From Dactylorhiza incarnata (Eukaryota; Streptophyta; Magnoliopsida; Asparagales; Orchidaceae): a stretch of DNA of 64,000 nucleotides. Where the stretch lies: NCBI GenBank assembly GCA_033032865.1, contig JAWHQI010000001.1, forward strand, positions 2,874,001 through 2,938,000. The letters run 5' to 3'. A program made the position numbers and the translations under genes. The notes under the pieces were generated by a model, which had not been told where the DNA came from, made no database searches, and saw only the letters and a list, made by a program, of their open reading frames with translations. Numbering within the stretch: position 1 is the first letter of the stretch; each line of letters starts with the position of its first letter. This document shows, one piece after another, positions 9,984 to 21,070 of this stretch.

Positions 9984-10995
9984 ACTCTGAATAAATAGTT
10001 CTATTTTCTTAGAAAGTTCTTGTTATTTTTCCCAACAATATTTTTATTGAAAATAATATTTATACTATTATTTTCATGAACCAAAGAAGATAATAAGAGT
10101 ATTCAGAGAAGAGATTACTCCCTTATTGGATTTAATTCTTTATTAAGCCCTAGATCTTCCTTCCCCCTCCATTATCTCTTAGGAGGGATCCTGCCTTATC
10201 CTGCACAAGTAGCTCAAACATTAGAGGGTACCCAGGTTACCTTGGTCCCTTTTCTTCTACCATTATAAGGTTCTAAGAATAGAAGGGTCTTTCATGATAT
10301 CCTTTTGGATGGTAGAGAATAAGTTTATCAAACCTTAATTTATTATTTTGGTACTTCATATGTGTATAAAATGTATCAAAATATAATAAGTCAGCAGAGT
10401 GTCTAATAATTATACTTTTGTCTTTAGCCTTTTGATTCTTGTTGGTTAATCTCTCTGAATTATTCTTGCCTAGATATTTCTTTTCATTGTTTGGTTTTCC
10501 TCTATTAAATGCAGTTAAGTTATCTGGATTATTAGTATCCTAATCCTTAATTATAGCACTCTTCTCACTTGTTTGATATTCACTAGGTCTAATAAATATA
10601 ACTGGATTTTTCCAGGCTGGTCTACTAGTGACTTCGGTGCTAGTGCCAGGGTCTACTCCTAGTCCTAGGTGTTTAAATCTCATGGAGAGATTTTATGTAA
10701 TATCTTTGAGCTTTTGACTCCTCCCATTGAGAGAGTCCTCAAAGGCTTTTTCCTTTCTTAGCTCTTCTTTTAATTTTAGATTATCCTTTCTTATCTCTAT
10801 CAATTCTATTTTTTTAACCTAAATTTTATTTCTCAAATCATTATTTATTGAATATAATTCATCTTTCTTAAGATTTTCTAATTCTTCCCTATCTGTTTCT
10901 AATTCTTTTTGTACTTTGAGGAAATCATTGCAAAAAATTTTAAAGCAATTTTTAAAATCATCATAATTGAAATCAAAATTATCAAACAGAGATAC

Positions 10996-12059
10996 CTATT
11001 CTTTTTCATCATCTGAGGATATACCTAATGCCATCATGCAGGCTACTTCAGCATCTTTTTCTTCATCACTCTCTGATGAAGAGGAGCTTGACTCTGCTTC
11101 AGAGTTACTCCAGGTTTCAGCAATGAAACATTTGCCCTTCTTCTTGTCTTTCCTCATGAAAGAGTTCTTCTTCTGCTCATCTTTGTTGCTGCTCCTGTAT
11201 TTTTGTTCCTGTGGGCAATCAGGGGCTATGTGGCCTGCCTTATTGTAGGAGAAGCAAATCACCTCCTTCTTTGTAGTCTTATCAAATCTAGGCCTTGAGC
11301 TCCTCTCTCTTCTCCTTGAGTCTTCAGTCTTGACCCACTTTTTGAATCTTCTTGCTAGGAGACTATACATTTCATCTTCAGGAGTGGAGGGCTCTCCTTC
11401 GGCAACTTTCAAGGCAAGGATCCTTTGGATGGGAGTTGAGGGTGTCTCCTTTGCCTCTGTTTCAGCTCTGTTTTCAGTAGCATCTCATATGATTTAAGCT
11501 TTCCTAGCAAAGCATCAGTAGAGAGTTCTCTAAGGCATCTGGACTCTCTGATGGCCCAGATCCTTGAGTCCCATGAGCTTGGGAAGCACATGAGGATCTT
11601 ATCATTGATCTCTGTCAGGGATATCTCCATGTACAGACACTTTATCTCATTGATAATGATGTTGAATCTGTCATACATTTCAGCAACACTTTCTTCAGCT
11701 TTCTTTTGAAAGTTCTCATATTGGGATATGAGAAGGGACTTCTTGTCCTTTCTTTCATCAGAACTTCCTTCTACCATTCTGGAAAGGGATTCCCATATCT
11801 CGTTTGCTGATTGGCAGTCAGCTACTTTCTGGAAAATGTCATCTGACATTGTGGAAATCAGAATGTTCATAGCCTTGGCATCACATGCTTCTGCTTCTTC
11901 TCAGCCTCTGTCCACTCATTCCTTGGGACAGCTTCCAGTGTTGAAGATCCACTGGCATCTAGTCTGACTAGAGCTGGGGGACCTGAAATTATGACATCAA
12001 AGATGTCTTCATCAATAGAGTTCATGTAAAGCTTTATTCTAGCCTTCCAAAGTGTAAGC
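10996..12059 (-). pseudogene. Copia B gag, main part (frameshifted)
   Basis: UBN2/DUF4219-type copia gag, the capsid and nucleocapsid precursor that packages element RNA in cytoplasmic particles. In order: TLWKARIKLYMNS at the junction, the capsid helices (SDDIFQKVADC, ESLSRMVEG, ISQYENFQKK, INDKILMCF, DSRIWAIRES), then a nucleocapsid zinc knuckle reading CFSYNKAGHIAPDC. Its second cysteine is replaced by tyrosine, so it is likely dead. A Ser/Glu-rich tail follows. Frameshifts near 11880 and 11430 and an early stop at 10996 break it. The frame beyond still resembles the copia A gag (EDSLNGRS versus EESLNGRS). The sequence closely parallels the copia A gag at 49716, so B and A are sister families. 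Confidence 0.88.
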
Positions 12060-13161
12060 TGTTGCAACATGGTCTTCCGCATCTCCTAGGTTTAAGAATA
12101 ACAAATCCTATGTGTATTTGATCTTGTGTGTTCAAGTGTGAAAGTTTACTAGGTCCACATGACTCAAGGAGTACACATGATGACTGCCCCCAAAATTGAG
12201 GCCAAAATTCGAACAAGCTCACTATCGCCGGCGGTAGCGATAGCGCCCGGCGATAGCGTTGATTAGCGCCATTTCGGAAGCAATTTAAGAAGGATGTTAG
12301 CGCCTGGCGGTAGCGGATAGCGCCGACGGTAGCGTGATGCACAGAAGGAATAGAGCAAGATGTTGTCACGGATGGGAGATTCTGCCGCGCAAATTGTTAC
12401 TTAATCTGGGCTAGCGCCGGCGGTAGCGCTAGCGCCGGCGGTAGCGTGAAGGCTATAAATTGGATGCATTGGCTCCGAACTCTTCATCCTCTAGAGATCC
12501 CAAATTCCAGAGCCTCGCGCCACAGCATAGAGAGGAGAGTTTGGAGAGATACTCCCACAAATCTATAAAGCCATAAGGAGATCCGTGGAGAAGATTTCAA
12601 CACGCGTCATCATCGTGACGAAAGACCGCATCGACTATGATCATACTCTGCGTCTTCGTCTACTTCTCCAAGAGATCCACATAGAGGGAGTTTTTATATT
12701 ATTGTCTTTTCATTTCATTTCTTTTCTTGTAACGGTTAGTGAAATTGCCTCGTGTTGGCGACTAGGTCTGGGGTAGGACTTAGGGCTGAAATTTGCCTCG
12801 TGTTGGCGACTAGATCTAGGCTAGTTCTAGGGGGTGCTCGAGGCCACATCCGGGGAATGATTGGCTAGAGCGGCTTGAGGCCGAATCCGGGAAGGAGAAG
12901 GCTAGGGCCACCAGTTCGTGGGGAAGCGAGTCGGGATAGAAAATGAAAAGAGCTTTTATTATTCGCCTCCGATCTCTAGTGCCATTGAGATCAAGTTTTG
13001 TAAAACTTATTTAATATCAATAAAGCTTGTCTCTCTTTTTGTTTTACTTGACTTCTTATTTTAATATTGCAATATTCCAAAGTTTTTCTAAATATAATCT
13101 AAAGTTTTTTGAAAACCCTTATTCACCCCCCCCCCCTCTAAGGGCGCCGACCGATCCAACA
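12060..13161 (+). repeat. Element C 5' LTR
   Basis: TG...CA ends. It contains an array of TAGCGCCGGCGGTAGCG-type units at 12219-12447, TATAAAT at 12454 and, near the end, a poly-C run (13127-13135) before the GGGCGCCGACC terminus. The array ends only seven bases before the TATA box. Short frames in it are not genes. Confidence 0.93.
12219..12447. repeat. TAGCGCCGGCGGTAGCG array in LTR C
   Basis: Several units of TAGCGCCGGCGGTAGCG and variants (TAGCGCCCGGCGATAGCG, TAGCGCCTGGCGGTAGCG), ending in two tandem perfect units. The 3' LTR (20093-20298) has one unit fewer at that site, so the array changed after insertion. Confidence 0.85.
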
Positions 13162-13163
13162 AG

Positions 13164-13176
13164 TGGTATCAGAGCC
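13164..13176 (+). promoter_or_regulatory. Element C primer-binding site (tRNA-iMet)
   Basis: TGGTATCAGAGCC, two bases after the LTR end. This is the standard plant copia primer site, complementary to the 3' end of initiator tRNA-Met. Confidence 0.9.
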
Positions 13177-13211
13177 ATGTTTTATTCCAATCGGCTTAAC
13201 AACCGGGAATA

Positions 13212-13712
13212 ATGGCGTCTCATGATCTCGCTTCTACTAGTGGGGGAAATTTTTGTGAAGAAGAAAAATCACCTACACCACCTTTATTTGAAGGGACAAA
13301 TTATAAAGGATGGAAAATCTTAATTGAAAAATTTATTAAAACTTTAGACATCGAAGTTTGGAATTTAGCAATAGCAAGACCTGCAAATGAATCAAATAAA
13401 AAGGAACTTCAATTAAATGCAAAATCTAAACATTATTTATTTTGCGGTCTATCTAATGAAATTTTCAAATTGATATATTGCTTTTCTAGTGCATACAAAA
13501 TATGGCACTTTCTTGAAGAAATGTATGATCTTCCTCTCGCAGGTGTGGAACAAACACAGGGGGAAAAGAACGTACAAGCATCCATTATCATTCAAGAAGA
13601 TCTCTCTCGGAGCAAAGCCATGGAGAATATTGAAATAGAGAAAGAGAACAATACATCAAAAGAAGATGAAAACTCATCTGTGATCGAGGAAGGACTAAAA
13701 GATGACAAATGA
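13212..13712 (+). pseudogene. Element C gag N-terminal part
   Basis: Begins 36 bases after the primer site. The N-terminus (FEGTNYKGWKILIEKFIK) is the copia gag DUF4219-type opening. It continues through a shortened capsid region (LSNEIFKLIYCFSSAYKIWHFLEEMYD) and then an acidic tail, ending at a stop after 166 residues. Related gags continue with the rest of UBN2 and a zinc knuckle. Here part of the capsid is missing and no CCHC motif is visible, so particle assembly would need a helper element. Confidence 0.7.
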
Positions 13713-14693
13713 ACTTCATGCTCATATTTTGCCTCCTCCAAAAGCGCTGTAAGAAAGATTAAATCTTCGTCTTGTGTAATAACCTCTATCTCTAGTTTCA
13801 ACATATTAAAAATAGCTAAACGAAAAATAAAAAATTTGAAAATTGCTAATAAAAATTTACGTTTAGAAAATAAGAGGCTAAAGGCTAATGAATCAAATTG
13901 TGATGTGTCTTCATCATCTTGTTTTTACTTTAAAATACAAAATCTTGTTTTGATTGTAATAATATTAAAGAAAAAGTCAAAGAACTTGAAAAAGAAATTA
14001 TTTGTGTGAAAGAACATAATGAAAAATTATGTTTAAAAAATTCATCGTCGAAGAATGATTGTGCTAAATGTAAAGACTACGAGATTGAAATTAAAGAGAT
14101 GGACGAAACATTTGATGAATATTGGGATGAATATGAAAAACATATTGAATTAATTGCTACACTCTTAAAAATAGCACAATCGCTTACAATAAAGCCAGAC
14201 ACAATTTACAAACTAAGAATGATGAATTAAATGCTAAAATCAACTTGCTCAAGGAAATCATAAAGAAAAACACGCATTCACAATACCATGATATATCTAA
14301 AACCAAGTTAAATATAAATTCTCAAAATATTAATAAATTAAACAATGGAAATAAAAGACATCAACAAATTAAAAATGAAATTCCAAAGTACAATTATTAT
14401 TATCATCAAACTTCTCCCAACATAAAACTTCACAAATTTTCTATGAAAAATGCTTTCTATAATCACTACAATTATAATCCTAAAGATAAAGATTATTACA
14501 ATAAAAATTTGACTCATAATAATAATATTAAACCACAGTTTGAATGGAGGCCCAAAACCAAAGATGAAACACAAACACCACAAAAAAGGGCCCATTCATT
14601 TCCATCTCCCCAAAAGCAAATACGTTGTATTTGGGTACCCAAAGGAACCATCACACCCGGTCCTCTTTGGATACCTAAATCTCTCTTTCATTA
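13713..14693 (+). pseudogene. Element C gag C-terminal remnant
   Basis: Broken frames with coiled-coil-like Lys/Glu/Asn-rich segments (13800-14230), then a frame at 14245-14694. The latter ends in IRCIWVPKGTITPGPLWIPK, the tail that precedes the protease in many plant copia polyproteins. Frameshifts and stops separate the pieces. Where protease should begin there is only AT-rich sequence. Confidence 0.55.
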
Positions 14694-14759
14694 GGTACCA
14701 CCAAATGCATGAAGTAGAATATTTTCAAAAGGGAAATATACATTTTTTTCTACTTCATG

Positions 14760-15172
14760 ATGTGCTTTAATGTCTTTCAATTTTCTTTGTTTTCTTATTT
14801 CTTTGAAATTATCATGTTATGGTCATCTTGTATAGGAAACATGATCAAAAAATTTAATGAACCTATAACATTAATCAAAACACAAAATCTTATTAAGATG
14901 ACCTACTTATTATTCATATACTCATATTTATCAACAATTAAATTCAAAATCTTCCATGTTGTGGTAAAATATTTAATCATAAGATTTCAAAAAGGGTATA
15001 CCACATAATTTTTTTTTCCTAAATATCACCACTTCATAACATCAAATTATAAATAAAACATTCTAGTCAAACATCCAAAAGATAACAAAATAAACATAAT
15101 TCAAAGAGCAACAATATCCAAGACATAGGTTCAAATTCCTGAATTATTACATAAAAATTGTTCCTCTCACAA
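14760..15172. other. AT-rich non-coding part of element C
   Basis: No domain seen. It lies between the gag remnant and the 3' end of the antisense ORF. Confidence 0.5.
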
Positions 15173-16264
15173 CTACTCCTCCTCATCTATGTCCTCCACA
15201 CTAGGACTCGGGGAGCGTCTCCTGCGAATCCTCCGGATCGAGTGGCGGGGCGGGTCTGAAACTGGACTCTCCCACTCCCTTCGCTTTGGTGTAGATGGGT
15301 TTAACTTTAAAGCTTTCATCATAAACTTCATCATTTTTTTTATCCCTGTGACATCCTTCCTTATCACAGAAACATCCTCCTCCACCTGTGTCATCCGCTC
15401 ACCCATCTCCTCTCGAAAGGACCCATATGGAGCATCTCGAGCCCCTCGAGAAGATGCTCCTCGCCGGAGTGGTGGTTGAGTTGATGATGATGGCTCGTCC
15501 GAGACAAAGGATGTTCGCAAATGCGAGGTACTATAAATAGGAGGATAGCAATCTACTAAAAAGAAACCTAAGTCAATAGTAGGATAAAAAACCTGAATAA
15601 CTCGTTGAATGATGCCACCCAGGGGCAGGTTGTTGAATCTCTGACGGGTTGATTGCCGCAACTTATAGGAATAACGGATCAAGGAGAGTAACAAATCCGC
15701 CACATCAAACCTCTCCTTCTCTAAAATAAAATAGGTAACATAACTTAGTTGCGTTGTGACCTTGGCAGTATCACCCAACTTCAGTAGGATTGTATGGCGC
15801 AATACATTTTGCATGACCAAGGCATCTACGGTGAGAGTCGAAATGGAAGAGATCAGACTCATGCAATCCTTGTTATGCAGCGCCATGTTCACTTGAGTCC
15901 AATCTTTGTCTGCCCTGAACCTCTCAACAATTTCTAATCTATGTGAATGCTGAGTCAATCCGAACACGGTCCTCAACTGTTCATGGGTAATAGTAACGAT
16001 CTGCCCCTGCACTTGTGACTGGACTCCTCCATCCAGCTCTGTCGTTGATGGATCTTCCAAGTGCATGTAAAAATTGCGCACCAACTCGGAAGAAAATCCG
16101 TCAGGATTAAGCAAGCTCAACACCTCTGCGGCAGCAAATAGCTCCATAATGTGGTGGTGTCGCGGCAAGTCGAACTCCATGACGTATGGCACTCCCACTA
16201 CAGCTGCCTCTACGGCCAACTCAGTATTCTTCTTTCCCTTATAACCCGGTGCCATCTGCAACAT
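15173..16264 (-). CDS. Antisense ORF in element C, plant-mobile-domain-like protein
   Basis: An intact 363-codon frame opposite to the element. The N-terminal two thirds form a helical globular region (GVPYVMEFDLPRHHHIMELF, then LRTVFGLTQHSHRLEIVERF, then LPLGGIIQRVIQVF). It resembles the putative plant transposon protein / plant-mobile-domain proteins common in plant genomes; I know the resemblance only from general family knowledge. A short helix (FREEMGERMTQVEEDVSVIRK) and a basic, Ser/Pro/Arg-rich tail (RRIRRRRSPSPS) ending in acidic residues follow, suggesting a nuclear protein. The likely start is Met4 (16255), because CAG after a T-rich tract directly before it looks like a 3' splice site. 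A long intact frame in an otherwise decayed element suggests past selection or recent acquisition. Function unknown. Confidence 0.7.
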   Translation of the reverse strand: MLQMAPGYKGKKNTELAVEAAVVGVPYVMEFDLPRHHHIMELFAAAEVLSLLNPDGFSSELVRNFYMHLEDPSTTELDGGVQSQVQGQIVTITHEQLRTVFGLTQHSHRLEIVERFRADKDWTQVNMALHNKDCMSLISSISTLTVDALVMQNVLRHTILLKLGDTAKVTTQLSYVTYFILEKERFDVADLLLSLIRYSYKLRQSTRQRFNNLPLGGIIQRVIQVFYPTIDLGFFLVDCYPPIYSTSHLRTSFVSDEPSSSTQPPLRRGASSRGARDAPYGSFREEMGERMTQVEEDVSVIRKDVTGIKKMMKFMMKALKLNPSTPKRREWESPVSDPPRHSIRRIRRRRSPSPSVEDIDEEE

Positions 16265-16537
16265 TACAAAAAAAATTATTAAAACAAGAAAACAAAAGGC
16301 TCATCTAAAAACAAAAGTTTTTATATCTCCTTAAAATTAAAATATGTTCATATCCTAACTTAAAACCAAGAAATCCACATATTCAAAACCAAAAACCTCA
16401 TCAAAACCACAAACCTTAGAGAAAACCTATCGGTGTAGATCTAGTTCCTAAATCTACCTAAAAACTTCAAATATCTCCATCTCTAACATCACAATCAAGC
16501 TTTAAAACAAAAATCATAAGAAAGGATGAAGAATTAC
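16256..16537 (-). other. Probable 5' intron of the antisense ORF
   Basis: On the minus strand GAG is followed by GTAATTC at 16537 (donor). The acceptor is TTTTTTTGTAATGTTGCAG ending at 16256, directly before ATG of residue 4. The 282-base interval is AT-rich. The upstream exon would be leader only and includes AAACCCTAG, a common plant leader element. In genomic RNA of the element this intron is backwards and could not be spliced, which would explain its survival through retrotransposition. Confidence 0.55.
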
Positions 16538-16639
16538 CTCAGATCTGCGTGAAGAACGAGTCGTCTTCTAGGGTTTTTCGGGAGGAAATGAAAGATAATG
16601 ATGGATCTGAAAAAAGAACTCGGTTTTAACAAAAGCCTC

Positions 16640-16986
16640 GATAGCGCCAGCGCTAGCACTAGCGCAGGCGGTATCGGACCCTTTTGAGTTTTTCATATAA
16701 CAAAATTCTATTAAATACCTAAATTTATTATCTACTATATGTACTAGTTGGTGATGCAAGATTTCATTTATTTTAACTTGTGTTAAGTGTCCTAGATCTT
16801 TCAAATTAACACAAATTCAAAAATGCAATTTTTTGGTGTTTAACCATCAAAAACATCTCCTTAAATTCTGCAATTTCAGCAAGAAACTCCTAATGGGACA
16901 CCTAATCAAGACCACCAATCAAAATTTCCAAAATCCTAAAAAATCATTCACTGTCTCCCGCGCTAGCGCTACCGCAGGTGCTAGCG
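16640..16986. repeat. Internal copies of the LTR C motif
   Basis: Two clusters, 16640-16675 and 16958-16986, with GATAGCGCCAGCGCTAGC-type and GCGCTAGCGCTACCGCAG-type sequence. They have the same GCGCTA/TAGCGC composition as the LTR array and lie just upstream (minus sense) of the antisense ORF's leader. Confidence 0.65.
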
Positions 16987-16989
16987 TCC

Positions 16990-19600
16990 ATGTTCGATTT
17001 TCTGTATTTTTTAAAATTCGAAAAATCCATAAAAATATATAAATCTATATTTTCTATTTAGTTTTGCACTTCTGTTTTTCTTTATTTTTTGAAAAATCAA
17101 ATACAAAAATACAAAAGCCAAATTACAAAAATATTATATGTTTTGCCTTTGTGGTTTCTCATCTGTTTAAATTCTATTTCTTAAAGCAAAAATCAAATAC
17201 AAAAATATAAAACAAAAAATTATCAAAAATTGTTAGTTTTTGAACTTAACTTTTTACTTGTATCTTGCGAAAGGGTGATTTGGGCTATCATCCCATCATA
17301 TCCCCTAGTACCGGGCGAACCTTTCACAAGGTAGTCCTCGGGAAGTCCAAGATCAATTTTTATGAGTTCAAGCTTTAAATAAAAATTATTCCTCAAAAAT
17401 ATCAAAAATATTGTATGGACTTCATTGAAAATCAAGCATGATTTAATCTATTATTTAGAACTTCTATAATGTTGCAATTTATCTTTTCAAACTACTTTGA
17501 ACATTGCTTTCATCATGCTTTGATATATCTATTAATATGTGCATCAATTATATTGAAAAAGTTGTGTAGAACTATGCGTAGCATGCCTCTAAGTATGAGT
17601 AATGTTTTATGTTTGATAATGATCGCTATTCACTTGCTTATTTTGGCATTGTCTACATATGTATTTAATCTAAAGAATGCTTGTGTATGTTTTGTATTAG
17701 TACAATGGATTAAAATTGCACAAGTATCCTACCTACACTCTTTTTTTGCACTCTTAAAAATTAAGAAAAGTGGTTATGTTTTTTATAAATTCTATTGATT
17801 TGCAAAACAAGTGTATTCGGAGAACTTTGTACTAAACAAAAATCATAAAATAAATAACAAAGATAACTCCACCAAGCAACTTGAACCTCCTGATAAGTCT
17901 TAATAAGCATTGTGAGGTTGAGCACCTTGGATAGAATAGTAAAGTGTCTTGTGCAAACCATATCTTTCCTTCAAAATAAGAAAAACCACTTACTCTTAAG
18001 TATACCGGATCACTAGTCTCAAACAGTAAAAATAAAATATGTGATCCCCCAAGCACTACTTTGCACCCTGATAAGTCTTAATGAGCATTGTGTGTGCAAA
18101 GCACCTTGGTAGTTGTACATTTTTTTTTGTGCATTAAAGTGTGTGGAAGTAAAATTATTTGTGTTTTGTTGTGCTTCTACTTTACATATCTCTTGTATTT
18201 TTGATTAAAACACTCGTATACTCTACTCAAAAATACACTTGTGTGCACATCATTATCTTCCATAACACTTCTTCTCATGAGTATTGGTCCTAACGCTAAT
18301 TCTATGCTACTCTTTATTTATGAAATGCACTAGATAACCTAGCATGCTTTCTACAATGTTTGGTATGATTTGAAATTATGAATTGAAATTACATTGTAGT
18401 GATCTCTTTATGATAATATTATTTCATGCTTGGTTATTTATTATTTTTTGTCAACCATAAAAGATTTTCATTGAAACATGATTTACATAAATATCTTCTT
18501 TTTGAAATTAAACTTATATATCTTTTTATGGATTATCCTTGATTACAATAAGATGTTTCATGTATTTCTACAAGTCTTCCGCATCATCACCATATAATTT
18601 TTACCTTGCGCTTTCATGCTTATATCAAGTCTAAAATCTCAATTTTTCTAAAAAACAAATGGTAGACTTGCTTGGTGGAATTTATATTGGTTGTTACAAC
18701 ACGCATAACATTTCTTATGCTAAAAACTCTGATTTATTTCTATGAAAACTTTCATGCTAAACACTCCTCCAACAAGTAAAATATCGCCTATAAAAACATC
18801 CTCTTTTTATTGAATTTCAAATCAATATTTTCTTCTAATTGCTATAAGGATGTTGTTTCTTTATTCCAAAATGCTTTACCTCTTATCTTTATAAAGTTAG
18901 TTTTTTTTTAAATTCCAAAACATCTTCTTTTTTAGCTTGAACTCTTATTTAGTATTATGATGTTTTTTTTTTGAAATCTTCCGCAATACTCAAACTCTGA
19001 TTCATTCCTTTCAATATAGCTATGTGAGTTTTATTTCAAAACAATTCAAATAAAAATATAAACCCATATGCTATGAAATTTCCCATTAGATTTAAATGCT
19101 TAATGTTTCCAATAATTGTTATCCTTGACTTCATTTCTCACCATAGCGGGGGCGTAGGGTTGTAGATATTAGATAACCTTATCTCTAGTCATGTCTTGTC
19201 CTTAACCGGGGAGAGTTCCAGTGGGGCCTTGCGAGACACTGGGGGGAAAGAGTGCTAGGTTAAGTTTTGTCTAGTGTTTGCATATGGGACTAACACCCCA
19301 ACCTACGACATGTTTGCAGCTTCTCATGCCCATCCGTCACTTAGTATGGGGCTAGGGTGTAGACGTATTGTCTGGGTAGATGGGTTACATGGAAATCACT
19401 ATTTTTTATGCTTAAAACTCTTATATAAAGGGGAAATCATTACTTTTGCTCAAACTAAAAACTCTGATATATTTATACAAAAATTATTCTAACAAATAGC
19501 TCTAAAAATTCCTTATCATTTCCTTCTCACTCAAAAGCTCGGTCATGCTTTATCTTATTATCCAACTTTTCTGTGGTGCATCCCTACCCACTTTTGCTAA
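16990..19600. other. AT-rich non-coding 3' half of element C
   Basis: No polyprotein domain in any frame; a few short chance frames only. The stretch 17262-17350 (minus) is homologous to blocks at 7989-8060 and 38571-38650. A GC-richer patch at 19140-19380 has no recognisable product. Confidence 0.5.
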
Positions 19601-19604
19601 TAAC

Positions 19605-19928
19605 AAAGGGGGAGAACTAACATGATAAAATGCAAAAGGGGGAGAACTAACATGAACTAACATGATAAATATAATCCGCTATCAAAATAAAAATATAATC
19701 CGCTATCAAAATAAAAACCCAACATGATTGATTATGGTGATAGCATACATATTAGGGGAGCATTCACATAGGGGGAGCATATATTTAGGGGGAGCAATTC
19801 TAAATACTAAAATCAATAATTATCCTAAGTCATCACTATCACACACACACAAGTAGGATTTCATCATGCTTATATATTAATGCTCTATTTTATCATTAAT
19901 GGATTTGTTATTATCAAAAGGGGGAGTT
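19605..19928 (+). promoter_or_regulatory. Series of polypurine tracts before 3' LTR C
   Basis: AAAGGGGGAGAACTAACATG occurs twice (19605 and 19636 regions). GGGGAGCATT, GGGGGAGCAT and GGGGGAGCAA follow at about 19754-19796, and the terminal tract AAAAGGGGGAGT ends directly at the LTR (19928). Only the last can prime the plus strand used for the present LTR. The 19673-19716 stretch also holds a 25-bp direct duplication. Confidence 0.75.
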
Positions 19929-21012
19929 TGTTTCAACATGGTCTTCCGCATCTCCTAGGTTTGAGAATAACAAATCCTATGTGTATTTGATCTTGTGTGT
20001 TCAAGTGTGAAGGTTTACTAGGTCCACATGACTCAAGGAGTACACATGATGACTGCCCCCAAAATTGAGGCCAAAATTCGAACAAGCTCACTATCGCCGG
20101 CGGTAGCGATAGCGCTCGGTGATAGCGTTGATTAGCGCCATTTCGGAAGCAATTTAAGAAGGATGTTAGCGCCTGGCGGTAGCGGATAGCGTCGGCGGTA
20201 GCGTGACGCACAGAAGGAATAGAGCAAAATGTTGCCGCGGATGGGAGATTCTACCGCGCAAATTGTTACTTAATCTGGGCTAGCGCCGGCAGTAGCGTGA
20301 AGGCTATAAATTGGATGCCTTGTCTCCGAACTCTTCATCCTCAAGAGATCCCAAATTCCATAGCCTCGTGCCACAGCATAGAGAGGACAGTTTGGAGAGA
20401 TACTCCCACAAATCCATAAAGCCATAAGGAGATCCGTGGAGAAGATTTCAACACGTGTCATCATCGTGATGAAAGACCGCATCAACTACGATCATACTCT
20501 GCGTCTTCGTCTACTTCTCCAAGAGATCCACATAGAGGGAGTTTTTATATTATTGTCTTTTCATTTCATTTCTTTTCTTGTAACGGTTAGTGAAATCGCC
20601 TCGTGTTGGCGACTAGGTCTGGGGTAGGACTTAGGGCTGAAATTCGTCTCGTGTTGGCGACTAGATCTAGGCTAGGTCTAGGGGGTGCTCGAGGCCACAT
20701 CCGGGGAAGGATTGGCTAGAGCGGCTTGTGGCCGAATCCGGGAAGGAGAAGGCTAGGGCCACCGGTTCGTGGGGAAGCGAGTCGGGATAGAAAACGAAAA
20801 GAGCTTTTATTATTCGCCTCCGATCTCTAGCGCCATTGAGATCAAGTTTTGTAAAACTTATTTAATATCAATAAAGCTTGTCTCTCTTTTTGTTTTACTT
20901 GACTTCTTGTTTTAATATTGCAATATTCCAAAGTTTTTTTAAATATAATCTAAAGTTTTTTGAAAACCCTTATTCACCCCCCCCCCCTCTAAGGGCGCCG
21001 ACCGATCCAACA
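19929..21012 (+). repeat. Element C 3' LTR
   Basis: Nearly identical to 12060-13161 over its whole length, including TATAAAT at 20305 and the terminal GATCCAACA. The main difference is the loss of one motif unit before the TATA box. Confidence 0.93.
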
Positions 21013-21070
21013 TAAACATATTTAGGTTACACACTGGTGGTCTTGTTGATACATAATTCTCAGAAATCAT
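21013..21070 (-). pseudogene. Copia B gag, N-terminal 19 codons
   Basis: Starts at ATG (21070-21068) with STRPPVCNLNMF, matching the copia A gag start (STRPPMCNLNKF). It is separated from the rest of gag (12059 downward) only by element C; joined at the target duplication the frame stays open. Confidence 0.88.

Larger units (their letters stand above)
9934..12059 (-). mobile_element. Copia B, interior part (gag to hinge), minus strand
   Basis: Carries the body of a Ty1/copia gag and its C-terminal hinge. The gag N-terminus and the 5' LTR lie at 21013 and above, on the far side of inserted element C. Removing C and one copy of its target duplication rejoins the gag in frame (NMF then TLWKARIKL), which proves the split. 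The pol region is absent: element D interrupts the hinge at 9934 and nothing of copia B is seen beyond it. Confidence 0.85.
12060..21012 (+). mobile_element. Element C: large pol-less LTR retrotransposon with antisense ORF
   Basis: LTRs at 12060-13161 (1102 bp) and 19929-21012 (1084 bp) start TGTTGCAACATGG or TGTTTCAACATGG and end GATCCAACA. Flanks are TAAGC and TAAAC, a 5-bp target duplication with one mismatch. The 5' LTR is followed after two bases by a tRNA-iMet primer site, and the 3' LTR is preceded by AAAAGGGGGAGT. Inside are a broken copia-type gag, a long AT-rich stretch, and a minus-strand gene-like ORF (15173-16264). No protease, integrase, RT or RNase H is seen, so it is a LARD-like non-autonomous element. 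It inserted into the gag of copia B. Confidence 0.92.
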
